A stretch of DNA of 64,000 nt from positions 3,534,001 through 3,598,000 of the forward strand of contig NC_072896.1 of NCBI RefSeq assembly GCF_027943255.1. Reading direction: 5' to 3'. The stretch comes from Anastrepha obliqua. Its lineage: Eukaryota > Arthropoda > Insecta > Diptera > Tephritidae. Position 1 is the stretch's first letter. Each line of letters begins with the position of its first letter. The position numbers and the translations under genes were made by a program. Below, one piece after another: positions 1 to 13,300 of the stretch. The notes under the pieces were generated by a model. The model was given only the letters and a program-made list of their open reading frames with translations. It was not told where the DNA came from and made no database searches.

Positions 1-1240
1 CACATCTTAGAAAAGTGAAATTAATTAATTAATAAGTTAAATGAAGTATTAAAATATAGGTATCAAATGTATAAGGTTAAGGCGAGCTCATTTTGGGAAA
101 ATATTTCTGGGGAGGGATGCCACTTATTTGAAAAATGAAGTTCAAGTAAAAATAATAAAATAAATAAAATTTAACAGTACGGGTGCCAGAGAAAAGTGGA
201 TTGTAAAATCTTTATTTCGAATACATTTTCAGTAGGGTTGCCACTTGCTTAAAAATCAAGTTCGAAAATTTATAGTAAGTAATTAAAATAGTTCAGTCTG
301 AGTATCAAATGACATAAATTCAAGAAAGTTTATACAAGAAACTTTTTTTGCAGATGGTTGCCACCTGTTTGAAAGAGACACTTCAATTTGATAAGTAAAC
401 TCATATACTTCCATATGGGTGTAACGAGCTATGAAAAACCTTTATTTCAAATATATTTTCAACAGGGTTGCCACCTCTAAACAATTAAATTCAGTAAAAT
501 GAGCATGCTAATCAATTCCGAGGTTCCCAAAATTACTCAAAACTTCCGATGTATTTTGTATAAATAAAATTCTTCTAAATTGTCATATTCAATAATAAAT
601 ATTTAAACAGTAAACCATTATAAAATTCATATGAATGAATTGTTACTCCTTTTCTATGTTTTGGTATGTTACTCCTTTTCATTTTTTTTTTTTTTTTGAT
701 ATTCTACGAAATTCAGTCTGAAATATATTTTATATAAATTATTTTAGTATATATAAATGAATTGGAGCTTAATGAGATTTACCAAACAATTAAAAGTCGG
801 CAGCATGGTTTTCTCTCTGTCCTAATTTTCGTTATTAATGTTTATGTGTTTCCCTAAACTTCCATTTTGTTTTACTATGCGAGTCCGTTTTTGTACTTTT
901 TTAATTTTAAATATGCCAGGAAAATGGAAATCCAATCTGCCACAAACAGAAGTGAAGGATTTTGGCAAATGGTCGTTGGGTTGGTATCGCTAAATTTAAC
1001 CCTTAACTTTCAGTAACTGACAGGTAAGGCATTTCAAGATACCTTAATTTAATAAACTTTCTAGAACAAAAAACTGGAATGCTGAACACAATTCTCTTTA
1101 CTACTTGTACTCAGAACTTTGAAGTACCGTTGTATATAGCATAATCTGTCGTTTAAACATTTATAAAAACGATTTACCTTAAACGGCTATCGATCGTTTT
1201 TTAAGTATACAAATACATCGACATAGGAAATCATACTTAC
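1..1240 (-). other. intron of rk, window edge
   Basis: This lies 3' of exon 7 in the gene's direction. The sequence is AT-rich and contains several loosely repeated 'GGTTGCCAC' phrases between 231 and 475. I looked on the minus strand for the next rk LRR exon and did not find one, so it should lie beyond coordinate 1. Confidence 0.6.
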
Positions 1241-1309
1241 AATTCCTGTAAATGGGATAACTTATTTAATCCCTCCGGTAAGCTGTTGATTAAATTGTCA
1301 TCCAATTCT
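1241..1309 (-). CDS. rk: rk exon 7 (LRR)
   Basis: A 69-nt exon with acceptor AG at 1310-1311 and donor GTAAGT at 1235-1240 (minus strand). It encodes LELDDNLINSLPEGLNKLSH followed by LQEL, one leucine-rich repeat of 23 residues. Phase 2 at both ends agrees with the other exons. It is the last rk exon visible in the window. Confidence 0.88.
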
Positions 1310-4300
1310 CTATTTTGTAGGCAGCAGTGCAAATGTTGCGGACATAGAATGAAGGCAGAGGAAATAGTGGAATGGAGAAATAATATTATATTTAGGATAA
1401 TTGATTAGAAAGTTCGTTAAAATATTAACTTCTAAGATTACATACTTAAATTTTTATTATTGAAAAATAACTAAATAACGAACATAAAAATTATAATAAT
1501 AATATAAGACCGTCAAAAGTCTCTCTTTTCCCAGATATGCCCTGATTTGAGACTATCTCTATCCAATCTTTATGTGTCAGTAGAAAGGTTATGGATCACA
1601 TGTTAAAATATATAATTGGTGCTCACCCTTTTAGGTGTCTGGCCGAGCAACATTTTTATGTTTTTCCTCAAATGAAGGGATCTACAATTTTAAGCCGACT
1701 CCAGATGGTTTTTATGAGGAGTTTTTTAATGGCAGAAATACACTCGCAAGTGTTCCATTGCCTACCGAGGAGCGACTACTGTTAAAAAATCTGTTTTTCA
1801 ACAATTTGAGGTTTCATGCACGGAGTTTTGAACCAGCGCACATCCGAAAGTTAGCCGGCGCCAATTCAGCTACATCAGTCATTTTTGGTTTATTTATTTA
1901 TTTCATTGGTTCACTAAATTAAAAACAACACTTCGTCTCGAGCAGCCTATATTTCCGTAAGGTTTAGATTTATCTGTTCTACGCTTGAAATTATCGTAAT
2001 TCAATCATAGTCACAGAAAGTGCGCTAGATAGCAAGGACTTCCGTTTTCAGTACTTAAAAAGATTTTCGTTTTAATTTTTTTTTCATTTTGCATTGATTC
2101 TGCCTATTTTTCAAAAAATATTGCTAAAAATGAAAAGAAGGAACTTGAAATCCGCATACATCAAACCGGCTGGCACACTTTGTATTATTAAACAATGGAA
2201 ATTATAATATTTTATATTCAGAAAATACATAGATATATACATATATTCCATTTAAGAGAAGGTCATTGTAGAAGTAAAAAAAAATTTTTTCTTACTTATG
2301 TTTTGAAAAAATGCTCACTGTCTTAAGAATTCTATAGCCGGCGAATAATTAAGGTGAGAAATATCTTTAGAGATTTATATTTTGCCGTTTGGCGTAGACC
2401 CTCTCAGTTTGATGAGCACTCCATCGAAATGTTTAAACACGACTTTCTTCAAAGCCATTCGCACTCGAAGAAATCATAACCGATTGACTAGAAATTTTCA
2501 ACTGTGTATTAACAATTGCATTCTGCAATTTGTATTCAGAATTGAAATTCTTTAAACATTTTTGAGAGTTCGAAACTGACTTTAGAGCTGTGCTCTGGTG
2601 AACCTTCTTCTTAGAATTTAATGTAGAATTCCCAATTGTAGAAATTTACTTAAGAAAAAATAAATATGTTCGGTTATCGGTCATTACTTCTTTCGAAGTG
2701 AGGAAGGAGCTGCCGCTACGGTGAATGGCGAGCACGAAAAATTTTTTGTGCCAGTTTTTTTCGGTTCTAGAGGATGGTGCATGCTAGCTGAATAATGATT
2801 TTAGTTCATCGATGCATTCTTTTCTAATTAATCCACGTCGAAAAGTGTGAAAAAATTAACGCCCGCAAATGTTCGTGGTTGATTTCCTTTTGTATTTTTT
2901 TCGCTTAAGATACTTTAATAAAATCAGTTGCATGTTATTGTACATCTTTTCAATAAGTTTTAAAAAAAAAAATTAATAATAAAATATTGACAAATAAGCC
3001 CATGACAGAGTTTTTTTGGAGATATGTTTTTCGAGAGGTGCTCTGCGGTGCCAATCGGCATTCGCCGTAGAATCATCTGAAACTAAAAAAGTCGAATTTT
3101 TCAGTTAAAGCATGCCGTAATGCTCCCCCCCCCCCATGAATAAAATTTTTTTTTTTTCATTTTTGTAGTTTTGGTGGCAAAAAAACGTAAAACGAGCATT
3201 TTTGGCGAAAAATTTCGCCATATTTGTAAGTGAAAAACAACCTTAAAAAAATAAAAATAAAAAAAAACAGTGTGGGGGAGGAGGTATTTTTGATTTAGAA
3301 AACGTGTGCCAAATTTGAAAAGAATCGGTTGAATAGTTTCGGAGTTGTGATTGGCACCGACTTTTAAGAAGTCGTTTCGGGAAAAACGCGTTTGAAAAAA
3401 TGACTCTGAAAAATTATCGATGCTCCGCATTCGAGGTAGAGTGCCTACAAAGGCTATAACTTTGAGAGTTCTGCTCCGATCCACTTAAAATTTTGACACA
3501 ACATTCTTGAAATGATTTACTATAAGATGAGTAAAGAAAAAAAATTTCGATTTTGTGACCCTACCCCCCCCTTAATGTATTAGTATTTTGAGCTACATGC
3601 CGCTTCAATATATCCATTTCTTGATATATGTAGGATGAATCAATTCCTGTCATGTGTCTTCCCTTGTGATTATTTTCATATTTTTCTTTGCTAAGTACTG
3701 ATTTTACTGAGATTGTTGGTCGATATCTCCAAATCACAACAGGCAAACTGTTGGTCCCCTCAATCAAATTTACTGAACCTGGGACCTTGACTTGCTGAAG
3801 CACTAAGCTCATATAAAAATAGTATGGACATCACTACTCTAGAAAGGGGCTTTAGTCGGTCGCTGTAACTAACTCGGTAGAGGCAGTTACTTTTTTCCTT
3901 AGCGACTTTGCAGCCGCTGCATTCACAACATCTCGATTGAGCTGCCGTCTATGAAGCAGCCAAGGACTATGCCTTTTTGAAACTGTGGACTGTAAAATGA
4001 CGTCATATGCGATATACGAAATTTATGTGGGTAGATTTGTCAATACGTGCGCGTATATAGAAAAAACTTAAATTTGCATTTTTATACCACATAAACATTT
4101 AACAAAATCGAGAATGTGCGTGCATACAAATACGAATGCCCTACGCATACGCAACGCATTTGTCATCCAGTGGTCACTTGAAATTGCCACCTTTTCAAAC
4201 GCTCAATTGCGTAAACAGTAACAATAAATAGCAATTTCCGTTAGTATCACTCGATTGTATAGAAGCATTGACGCCACAGAACTTTTAACTTTTACCTTTT

Positions 4301-7300
4301 CACCAAAGTTTTCACCAATTCTTTTTGTTATTCGATAAATGTTGCTGCGGGAGCCACTTAGAGTTTTGTTTGTAAACAAAGTGTCGCAAAAAATATATGT
4401 GACGAAAAAAATGACATAAAACTTCGACAAGTGGCGAGTTTTTCTTCAGTTTTCAGCACTACTTTTACTGCCTTAACTTTTATTTACTGCATAAATGTGT
4501 GTGTGTGTGCATATACGTAGAGCTACACACGTAAGTAGTTGTTGGCGCATTTATTTCGGTGTGCAGCAATGCATCGGCCATTGATTTTCGCATTTATGCT
4601 TTTAGTGCTTTTTCGGGAATAAATTACCAACCATTTTTATAGCGATGGCGCTCGATCTAACCAATAACCATTTCAGTCCAGTGGCCTTTGTTTTGAAATT
4701 CCATCCTTTCAACTTTTTGCGTTATCGCTTTTCCCTTTCGCTCATTTTCTTATTGTTTTTAGTTGTAAAACCACACATTTATTTCTATACGGCGCTTTGC
4801 TCGTCCACTTTGTCCATTAAATTTGCTGGAAAGCAATAAGTTTGATGTCAGCTGGCGCTCAGCCATGCACGAATTTTATTTTTCAATTCTTTGTTTATAG
4901 ATGCGTTTTTATTGTTGTTATTTGATTTTTCATTTCAACAAATGCGTTAAAATGTGGGTTACTTTATTCGGACAACAATAAGAAACATAAATCTACTCGC
5001 TTACAAAATCGTGGGACAATAAACCGAAGCTATTCAATCAAATATCGTGCAAATGAAAAATTTTGGTGAGGTCTATTTAATAAAAGGGGGGAAAAAATTA
5101 TCTCAATTTATATCTAAAAACTATCAATTCGGTATTATAAGATTTTGCCATAGGCCCCTACTGATTCCTTAAAGTTGGCGTTGAAAATTTGTGATTGTGA
5201 TTTTTTAGTAGCCAAAACCTGCTTCTAAAATTTAAATTGAAAAGGGAGAGAACGTGGCAAATATTTTAAACAAAAGTGGCTCACATAAGTCATTAACAAT
5301 CATATTTCAATTAACTCAACAGTAGTGTGAGCTTTTTTTTATAGTTTTACTTAAGTTCTTAACCCATTCGACACCAACGTTGCTTGAAAAGAATTACACA
5401 TATTTATGTTTATTCTAGGAAAGCTCAAAAAACAAACAATTTTTTCTCGATGCTACCTCCTATATTTATTCTATTTCTCAAAAAAAAGATACAACGTTTT
5501 ATTTTTTATTTTTACTTATATTATATTTACGGTGCCGCCAATGCTTTGAAAACCACCAAATAACTTTATAAATTTGGTATAAAATATTTACAGATTATTT
5601 GACATCTTTTTTTTTTTATTTATCTTCACAAACGCCCGAAAAATTATATTCAAATCTTGATAAAAAAAAGAATGGTAGCTATTTTTATAGTTAATTAGCT
5701 ATACCCGGCGCGCGTTGCTACGCCAACAACTAAAATAAATTTAAGAAAAATAACTTTAAAGAAAAAGCGCCACCTGGTGGGGAGTGACATCAATGAGCAT
5801 ATTCTACAAATCTTCTCCGTGGAAAAATACATACATATTGTATATATACCAATTTTTATAACAATCGGTACAGTAGTTTTTGAGTTCATCGATGACATTC
5901 AGACAAACATTCATTTTTATATATAAGAAGAAGATTTGAAAGCACCCAAAATAAAAAATAAAAAAATATTGAAAATTAGAAAACCAAAATATTTATTTCG
6001 ATTCGGTTTTCTTTAAAATAAAGTTCACTTGTATGCCCTACATTTTTGGGCATTTGTGACGAGGCAATGAACCGATCTGTGAAGCGCGTTTTTCCCGAAG
6101 GAATTCAATAGTGGTTTTCAAAACGTTGGCGGCATAGGTAAATTCATTTAAAAAAACCAAAATAAAAAACAGGTGTCTCATTCTTGGCCACAGAATAAGT
6201 TTTGAGTGTAGGCACCAAGCAAACAAAATTTGTTTTTTTGGTCCATCCGAATACACACACATATTTGCTTAATGCTTGTTTAAAGTCGTCGTCGCATAGG
6301 GCTGTCGTTGGAGCATAGGGTCTCATAGGGCTCGTTTTGTACGGTATTGTAATTTGTAGCAGTATTGTAATTTGTAACAATTTTAAGCTTCATCTGCCAT
6401 TTTTAGACTCTTTTTTAACAAAGTGTCAAGACAAATTATATTTGGTCTGCCTCAAGATACAATACACAAAAAAATTCGTGATGTAAATGATGGTAAAATT
6501 ATTTTAAAATTTATACAAAAGTAATTTTGGTAGAAAATCAAAGTTTTTTATTAAAAAATCTGATAATTTTAGATATTTAAAAAATTCACAATAAATTGTG
6601 AATTCTGAAATTTGGGACGCCCTAAATTTTCCCGCTTATAAACAATTAATTCTTTAATACTTACAAAACTTTTAAAGCTGTTAAATTTGCAAATGCGCCA
6701 GAAGAGATTTTCATTATTTGATTCCGCTTCAAAAGACTGTAAAAAACAAGAAGTTTCAGTGTTATTGAGTGAGTGTGCACAATAATAGCAGCGTGACATA
6801 TGGCAAAGTTTTGATTACTTATTTAATTATTTACTTTTTTATAAATTTTAATACTACAATACAAATAACATAAAATAAACTTTCAGACTATGTAAAACTA
6901 AAAAAAATTCTACGTATTTTCATTAAAATTTTAAGCATTTTAATCATAACTAAAAAATATTAAGAGTATATTTTAAGTAAGTTTTATAACCCATCGAGTT
7001 TTCATATAAAAAAATACAAGTTAGAAGGGCTCAAAATTGCGTTAATTTGGAAAATTTTTTTTTGCGGTGGTGTTGCGCCAGAAATTATGTAAGTTTTTCT
7101 TCATGGTTCATAGGAAGCTCTCCACTCACTCGCCTGATGTCTGGATTGCGTGTCGTAATCGTAGATGTGACGTAAGCATCTCCAGTAATGCATAAGGCAA
7201 ATACAAATAATGATATCTACTTCATATTTTCCAGCATCAAAAATTGTACAAATGGCGAAAGGCGTTGAAAAAATACGAAGCCTTATTAGAGCTCTCCCTT

Positions 7301-10300
7301 TGTATATCGTAATTTTGCATTAAAAATTTACTTAACTCGGGTTGAACAGAAATTATAAATTTCTATGCACACTTATACGAGTACGTATATGAGTAGTTGC
7401 GAGTACTTACAGCACGATTAAATTTGGCATGCGTGGAAAATCGTCATCGTTGATTATTGTCAAAAGGTTGCTGCCAAGGTTCCTGTGAAATTTGCGTTAA
7501 CCAAGAAAAAGTATTAGTAAGAAATATTAGCACATTACATATACATAAAATAGGCTGCAAAACTGAAGGCAAAGTATAGCATAAAGACTTAAAGACTTTG
7601 TTTATCAGTAAAATTTAATTAATTTGTGCTTTGGACAGTGAAAAAGGACCTAGAAAACAAAAAAATATTTATTCAATTTTTCAGCTGTTCTGATAGAAAC
7701 AATAATCTAAATCTCAAATAATAATAAATCTAAAATGATGAAAATAATCTCTTTAATGAAATAAACTGCAAAATTCGAGCTATTCTGGTTTATAGAATTT
7801 CACTTAAAAATAAGAAGGAAAAATGAAAAAACTCGTACTGCAAGAAAATTGATCGGATTTTCTTGAAAACCGTTATTCCGCGACCTTCGAGGTCACTGAT
7901 TAAGCATCTGTTACGAAGTTTTCAAAGCTACTATTGAAATTCTATGATATTGTGGAAAACGCCATATCTGAAATTTGGATGTGGAAAACTAACACCAGCT
8001 ACACAGCGCGCGATTTCAAAATCCCACGCGTAGCGAATTTCAATACATGAAAAAGCCTGAAATATTTGTGAGAATTTGCTAAATTTAAAAGGGATTTTCC
8101 GATTCTTCCTTGAAAGATAGGCCTTTTTAATTATCCAAAGCACATGCAGTTAGACATAATATATACAATGTGAGTTTATGTAAGGAGAATTTATTTTCTA
8201 CAAAAGCAATGACTACTGATCTACATACATATTAATAATTTACTGGAAAGAAATCATTTTTAGTAGTTGGTTTCTTGGCTAAAAATTTCAAATTCGATAA
8301 GTTCGAAATTCAAATATCCTTTATTTTGGTAATATCGTTGGTTGAGCGCACACTTGAGACAGATAAATGAACAAATTTTTCAGGAGGGCATATTTTGCCT
8401 TTTAATGGCTATTGTTTGTTAACTGACTCATTTTTGCCAGCTCTTCCGATATGATATAAAACTTATAAAACTTACAATTGAAATAACTTAAACTTTGTTA
8501 CAGCACCAAACCCATTTGCGCAATGTTGAATACCCTAAAAAGGCAGCGAACTCATTTTCGTCAAAAAGTGCACTTACCGCTGGTGTGGGCTCAGCCATCG
8601 ATATTGTCTCTTATTGTTTATTTGAATCTCTTGGTGGAAAGTCGATAACCCCAATAATTCATAAAAACTACGAAATAAGTATTTCATGTGAGGCCATACC
8701 ATCTGCATTACTAGTTGACAGCAGTAATTCATTGACAGATTTTTAGCTTTAGATTTATTGAAGGTTTGCACTTTGACCTTATTGTCTTTTGTGCCCTCTA
8801 ATTGACGCTTTAACTTAAAACATCGTTAATCGCTAAAAATCAATTCTCGCTGATTTACAATAGTTTTTGTTGCGAGTGAGAACAGAGTGTGTGCTTTCAG
8901 ATATACATACGAATGCAAAACAGTTGTACAAGTAAATTTGTAGAATTACTTTTGTAACGGCAAATACCGAAGTGTCATTACAGTCTGTGTCAGAAGAAAA
9001 GAACCGGCTTTTTCTTGTTATTTCAAGATATATTTCGTTCTGCTTTTTGCTGCGTAATAGTCCCACTCAAGGGCTACGACGCCAGCCCTAGTGTCGTGCG
9101 AAACTTTCCCGTATATGCAACCAAACAAAAATGAGTCAGAAGTACGCGAAGCGTTTTAAGGCGGTATTTTTATGCATGCATTCGAAAGGGGCGAAATTAT
9201 CTTACGCCGCGGCTGCAAAAGTGATTAAAAATTCAAAAAAGTTTGTTCTGTTGTGGAATCAGTGGCATAAAATGTTGATAGCTTTTCCGAGCGCGGCTTG
9301 AAGCGAGTGAAAGACAAAAAAGCAGTATAAAGTGATCGTCCAACTTTTTAAGCGGGACCTTTCTTAGCGACTACGCTAAGCACACACAATTCGTGCAAAC
9401 AAGGGAATAGATGTGAGTATCAACACCATCGAACGACGACTGAAGGAGGCGAGCAAATCCTACCGTCCCACATCATCAAAACCAGTGCGCTCAGGAAAAT
9501 ACATTGAGAAACAACAAAACAAGAAAATGGCGTCACAGTAATGGACTGAAATTCTCAGTCCCCAGACGCCAACCCCATTGAAAATGTGTGGGCAATTATG
9601 AAAACGCAAGTTCATGATTTATACTTCATGAATAATCGCGGTTCCTTTTTTTTGACACAGACTGTATATACAGGGTGAACGATATGAAGTGTTACCTATT
9701 CAAAACACCATAACCTTTTTGTGTGAAATTATTTTTTATTGATTTCAAAGACAAAATTGTTCAAAAATGATTACAATTTTAACTTATATTCACTTTAGCT
9801 CGATATGACCACCTTTTGCCTTGACTATAGCCTTCAAACGGTCAAAAAATGAGTTGCATGCTACACGAATGTGATCTTGAGGTATTTTGGCCCATTCTCG
9901 TATAATAGTCCTTTTCAGCGCATCCACACTCGCATATTTTTTAGTCCTCACCTTACTCTCCAAAATGGACCAGATGGAATAGTCCATCGGATTTGCGTCT
10001 GGCGAACTCGAAAGCCATTGTGTGGTCGAAATGAAGTGTGGAACATGATTTTTTAACCATTCTTGGTTCACACGAGCTTTATGAGACGGTGCCGAGTCCT
10101 GTTGGAACGTCCATGGTCTACGACCGAAATATTTGTGTTCCACGGCTCTAAAGTAGCTTCTAAAACATTTTCCCGATAAAAATGATTGGAGAGCGTCAAT
10201 CGGCGGTCACTGCGGCCCAAACCATTATTTGCGATGGGAAATTGCTTCGAGTGGCCATACGTAGGCTCAAATTCTCGTGTGAGAGTTCGGTCAAGTAAAC

Positions 10301-13300
10301 ACGATCGTTTTGAGTGTTGGTGAACTGCTCAATGTGAGGAAATTCTCCACGTTCGTGCAAGCACAACAACTCCTTTGCTCTTCCGCACCGAACTTTTTTT
10401 GCTGGGGTGAAAGATCGTGTGTTTTTTGGAACTTGTAAGCCTTGACCTTGAGCTAATTTTTCAGTATGCGTCGAATGATGTCTTGCAATATTTTCAGTTC
10501 TCTGGCCATTTTTCTTCCACTTCGACGTGGATTTCGTTCAAGTCGAGGCTTCACTTTCCGAACCATTTCTGGCGTTGTTGCGGTTTTTTTTTGGTCCACC
10601 TCCATTTTATTCACTTTGAGATGACTGAGCTCACGAACAATGGCTGGTTGTGATTTTCCAGCCAAATATAATACAATCACATTATTACGTTTGAATTCCA
10701 TCACAGAAAAAAAATTGAACAAAACTGAGACGGAAATGCTTTTGGTGGCTTATAAACAATATAGTGAACTGTCATTAGAACAAAATTGCCGTTGATGTCA
10801 TGAGCTGTTTTACAGAAACAAGCAGTGTGAAGTTGGTAACACTTCATATCGTTCACCCTGTAAGCTTTTGCGCGTATCCAACACAATATATTTGCTAAAA
10901 TTGCTACATTGAAGTTGGGCATAACTAATTTAGAGGAAGGTTAACGTCGTAATCTTTGAACAATCTACCTTTGGCACACACAGCTGCATCGTTTAAGCTA
11001 TTCTCCAAACAGCGTTTTTTTTTGTTTTTTTGTTAAGGTGGTTGAAATCAAAGCTTCAGAAACATTATCACTAACACTATAACATTCCTCCTCATCGGTT
11101 AATTTCCTCCCAAAAAGCCCTTTGTTAGCAGAATGTATAGGTAAAATATAAGTTTGATAGTAAATGATTGGGATTTCAGTCAGTTAGAAGCATTCTTCTA
11201 AGAATTGCGAGTTCTCGGAATGTTCATGCAAGTTTTCGTTTAAAGTTTGAATAATACTTTTTAGACTAAGATTGCTCAAGTTTTATTTTCAGTCACTTCA
11301 TCGGTTACCTCATCCTTTACTTTATCAATTACTTTATTGGTTACTTATGTATATTTATTCGACCACAACTGCAACTGAACCGGATGATATACCGATTATG
11401 TCTGGAGGTCCATTTGATATCTGAGTACATTTTATGTGAATGCCCGAAATTGATTTGATCTACATTAATATTACTAAACTATAGTTGATCTTATTACTGT
11501 TAGTAGAGTGGCTGCGCAGAACATCTTGGGATTAATTAAGAAGTTTGAAGGTGCATTGGATTTGGGGACTTTTAACCAGATATTGAAATAAAAAAATACC
11601 TTTTTCATCTTTGAGTTTTATGTTTTCAAATATTATGAATATTTAAAACATTAAATATAATTCTGTTAAGTAGCCAAAACCATAAATTGTTTTAAAAAAT
11701 CCTTATTGTTGGTATTTCATTCTGGAATGTATTGTTAAGGGGGTATTCTAGTCTAGGGGCCTGAACTTCGAGCATTTTTTGACGGTGAATAAAAAAAAGC
11801 TATTGATATTTTTACTATCCATTTTTTTATCATTTATTTATTTATATATTAAGAGCACACAAAATGAATTTTAATGGAATTATGCGTCCTTGAAGTGGAA
11901 GGGGAAAATAAAAGGCAGTGTCCGCGTCGTCACGATTTCTACCCTTGTGGTGATTTGAAAGAAAAAATATGACAAATTCTTAATTAATATGAATGTCATT
12001 ATCGTATGACGCAAAAAAAGGGAAACAACATTTTTTTCATAAAATGGCGGCTACTCAAAAATTTAGGTCGATTTTTCCCTCATTTTTAAGCTTTCTCGAA
12101 TTGTTTGCACATATTAAAAAATTTAAATTTTCAGTTTTTCGTGCGTCATCCGATAAAGATATATTTAAAGAATATTCATGATACACTTCAAGCAAATCGG
12201 TTGATTAGAACTTGAGATATCGTGCCGACCGTATCGAAGGAAGTAGTTTCGACAAAAACACGTTTGAAATTCGCCGTCCGCTCAAACTAGTCTAGCTGTC
12301 GCGTCATTAAAATAGTTGTAACTTCGAAAATAATTAGAATTTTGAAAAATCCTTTTAGGGAGATATTTTTGAATAATTAAACTATCGAATTTTGAAAAAA
12401 AAAAAATTTTTCGATTTTTTTTAATTTCTAGACTAGAATTCTTTACTCTCTTTACCACTCTCTTTTGAATAAATTAGTAAGCCAGGTATGTAGTTAATTA
12501 AGGTGAAGATATTAAACTGCTACTTTTGTCATACTTTTTCCACTGAAATTCATTCATATGAAGCATAACAACAAAAGCTCTGTCTAATTTTGAAACTCTT
12601 GCAAGGCTACAATTCTATGTTGTGTTAATTTCAAGTAAATATTAATTTTAATATTTTCAACTTCTACAACTATATAAGATTATAAGAATGCAAAGGGGAG
12701 GCAATTTTAAGCTAAGAAAATGAATAGGAAAATAAAGAATTTATTAAACAATTAGAGAATTACAAAGTATTTTAAGAGACAGTGCGAGCAGGTGCGGGTG
12801 CGGGTGCGGGAAAGAAGTAGGCGAAAGCAGAACAACTAAGCAAGAAAGAGTGTAAGAAATAGCTCACAGTGCTTCGAGTGTTTTTAATCCAGCCAAAGCG
12901 TTTGCCGGTATCCGATAGAATAGATTACCCTCGAGGCGTAGAGTGCGCAATTTTGGCAGATGCTGCAGGCTATCCGTGTCCATGCTGGCTAAGGCGTTGC
13001 CATTCAGCTGGCTTTTTATTTTATTTTATTGAATTTTTTAATTTTTTTTTGTGTTTTTTTTTTTGCATAATGTGCGCATTTATCCAGTGGTTGTGGTTGT
13101 TTGTGCAATTACAGCATAGCAGCGCAAAAAAAAATTAAAATATAAAATACGAAAATCAAATGACAATCAAAGAAATTTGTAGCAACATCTTTAGGCGTTA
13201 TTAAAATAACTTAACTCTTGCCGTGTCTAGCAATTTGCGGTGGCTTGTTTTTTAAGTAAATATATTGGGTTTGAGTGCATCAAAGTGATTACCGCTAAAT

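Larger units (their letters stand above)
7483..12867 (-). other. rk intron 4 with nested transposons
   Basis: A 5.4-kb intron between exons 4 and 5. It holds a Tc1-type deletion derivative (8981-9664), an abutting DD37D mariner (9671-10860) and a MITE (11736-12450). A short phrase near 11420-11455 reads SEYILCECPKL on the plus strand, which may be a LINE zinc-knuckle or C-terminal remnant; support is weak. The rest is AT-rich with nothing I can name. Confidence 0.6.

Noticed and set aside
1635..1922. 95-residue plus-strand protein
   Set aside because: The sequence matches a dispersed repeat phrase seen again at 15980, so it is more likely repeat DNA than a gene.
12869..13138. 89-residue plus-strand open frame
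   Set aside because: It is the antisense shadow of rk exon 4 plus adjoining T-rich sequence.
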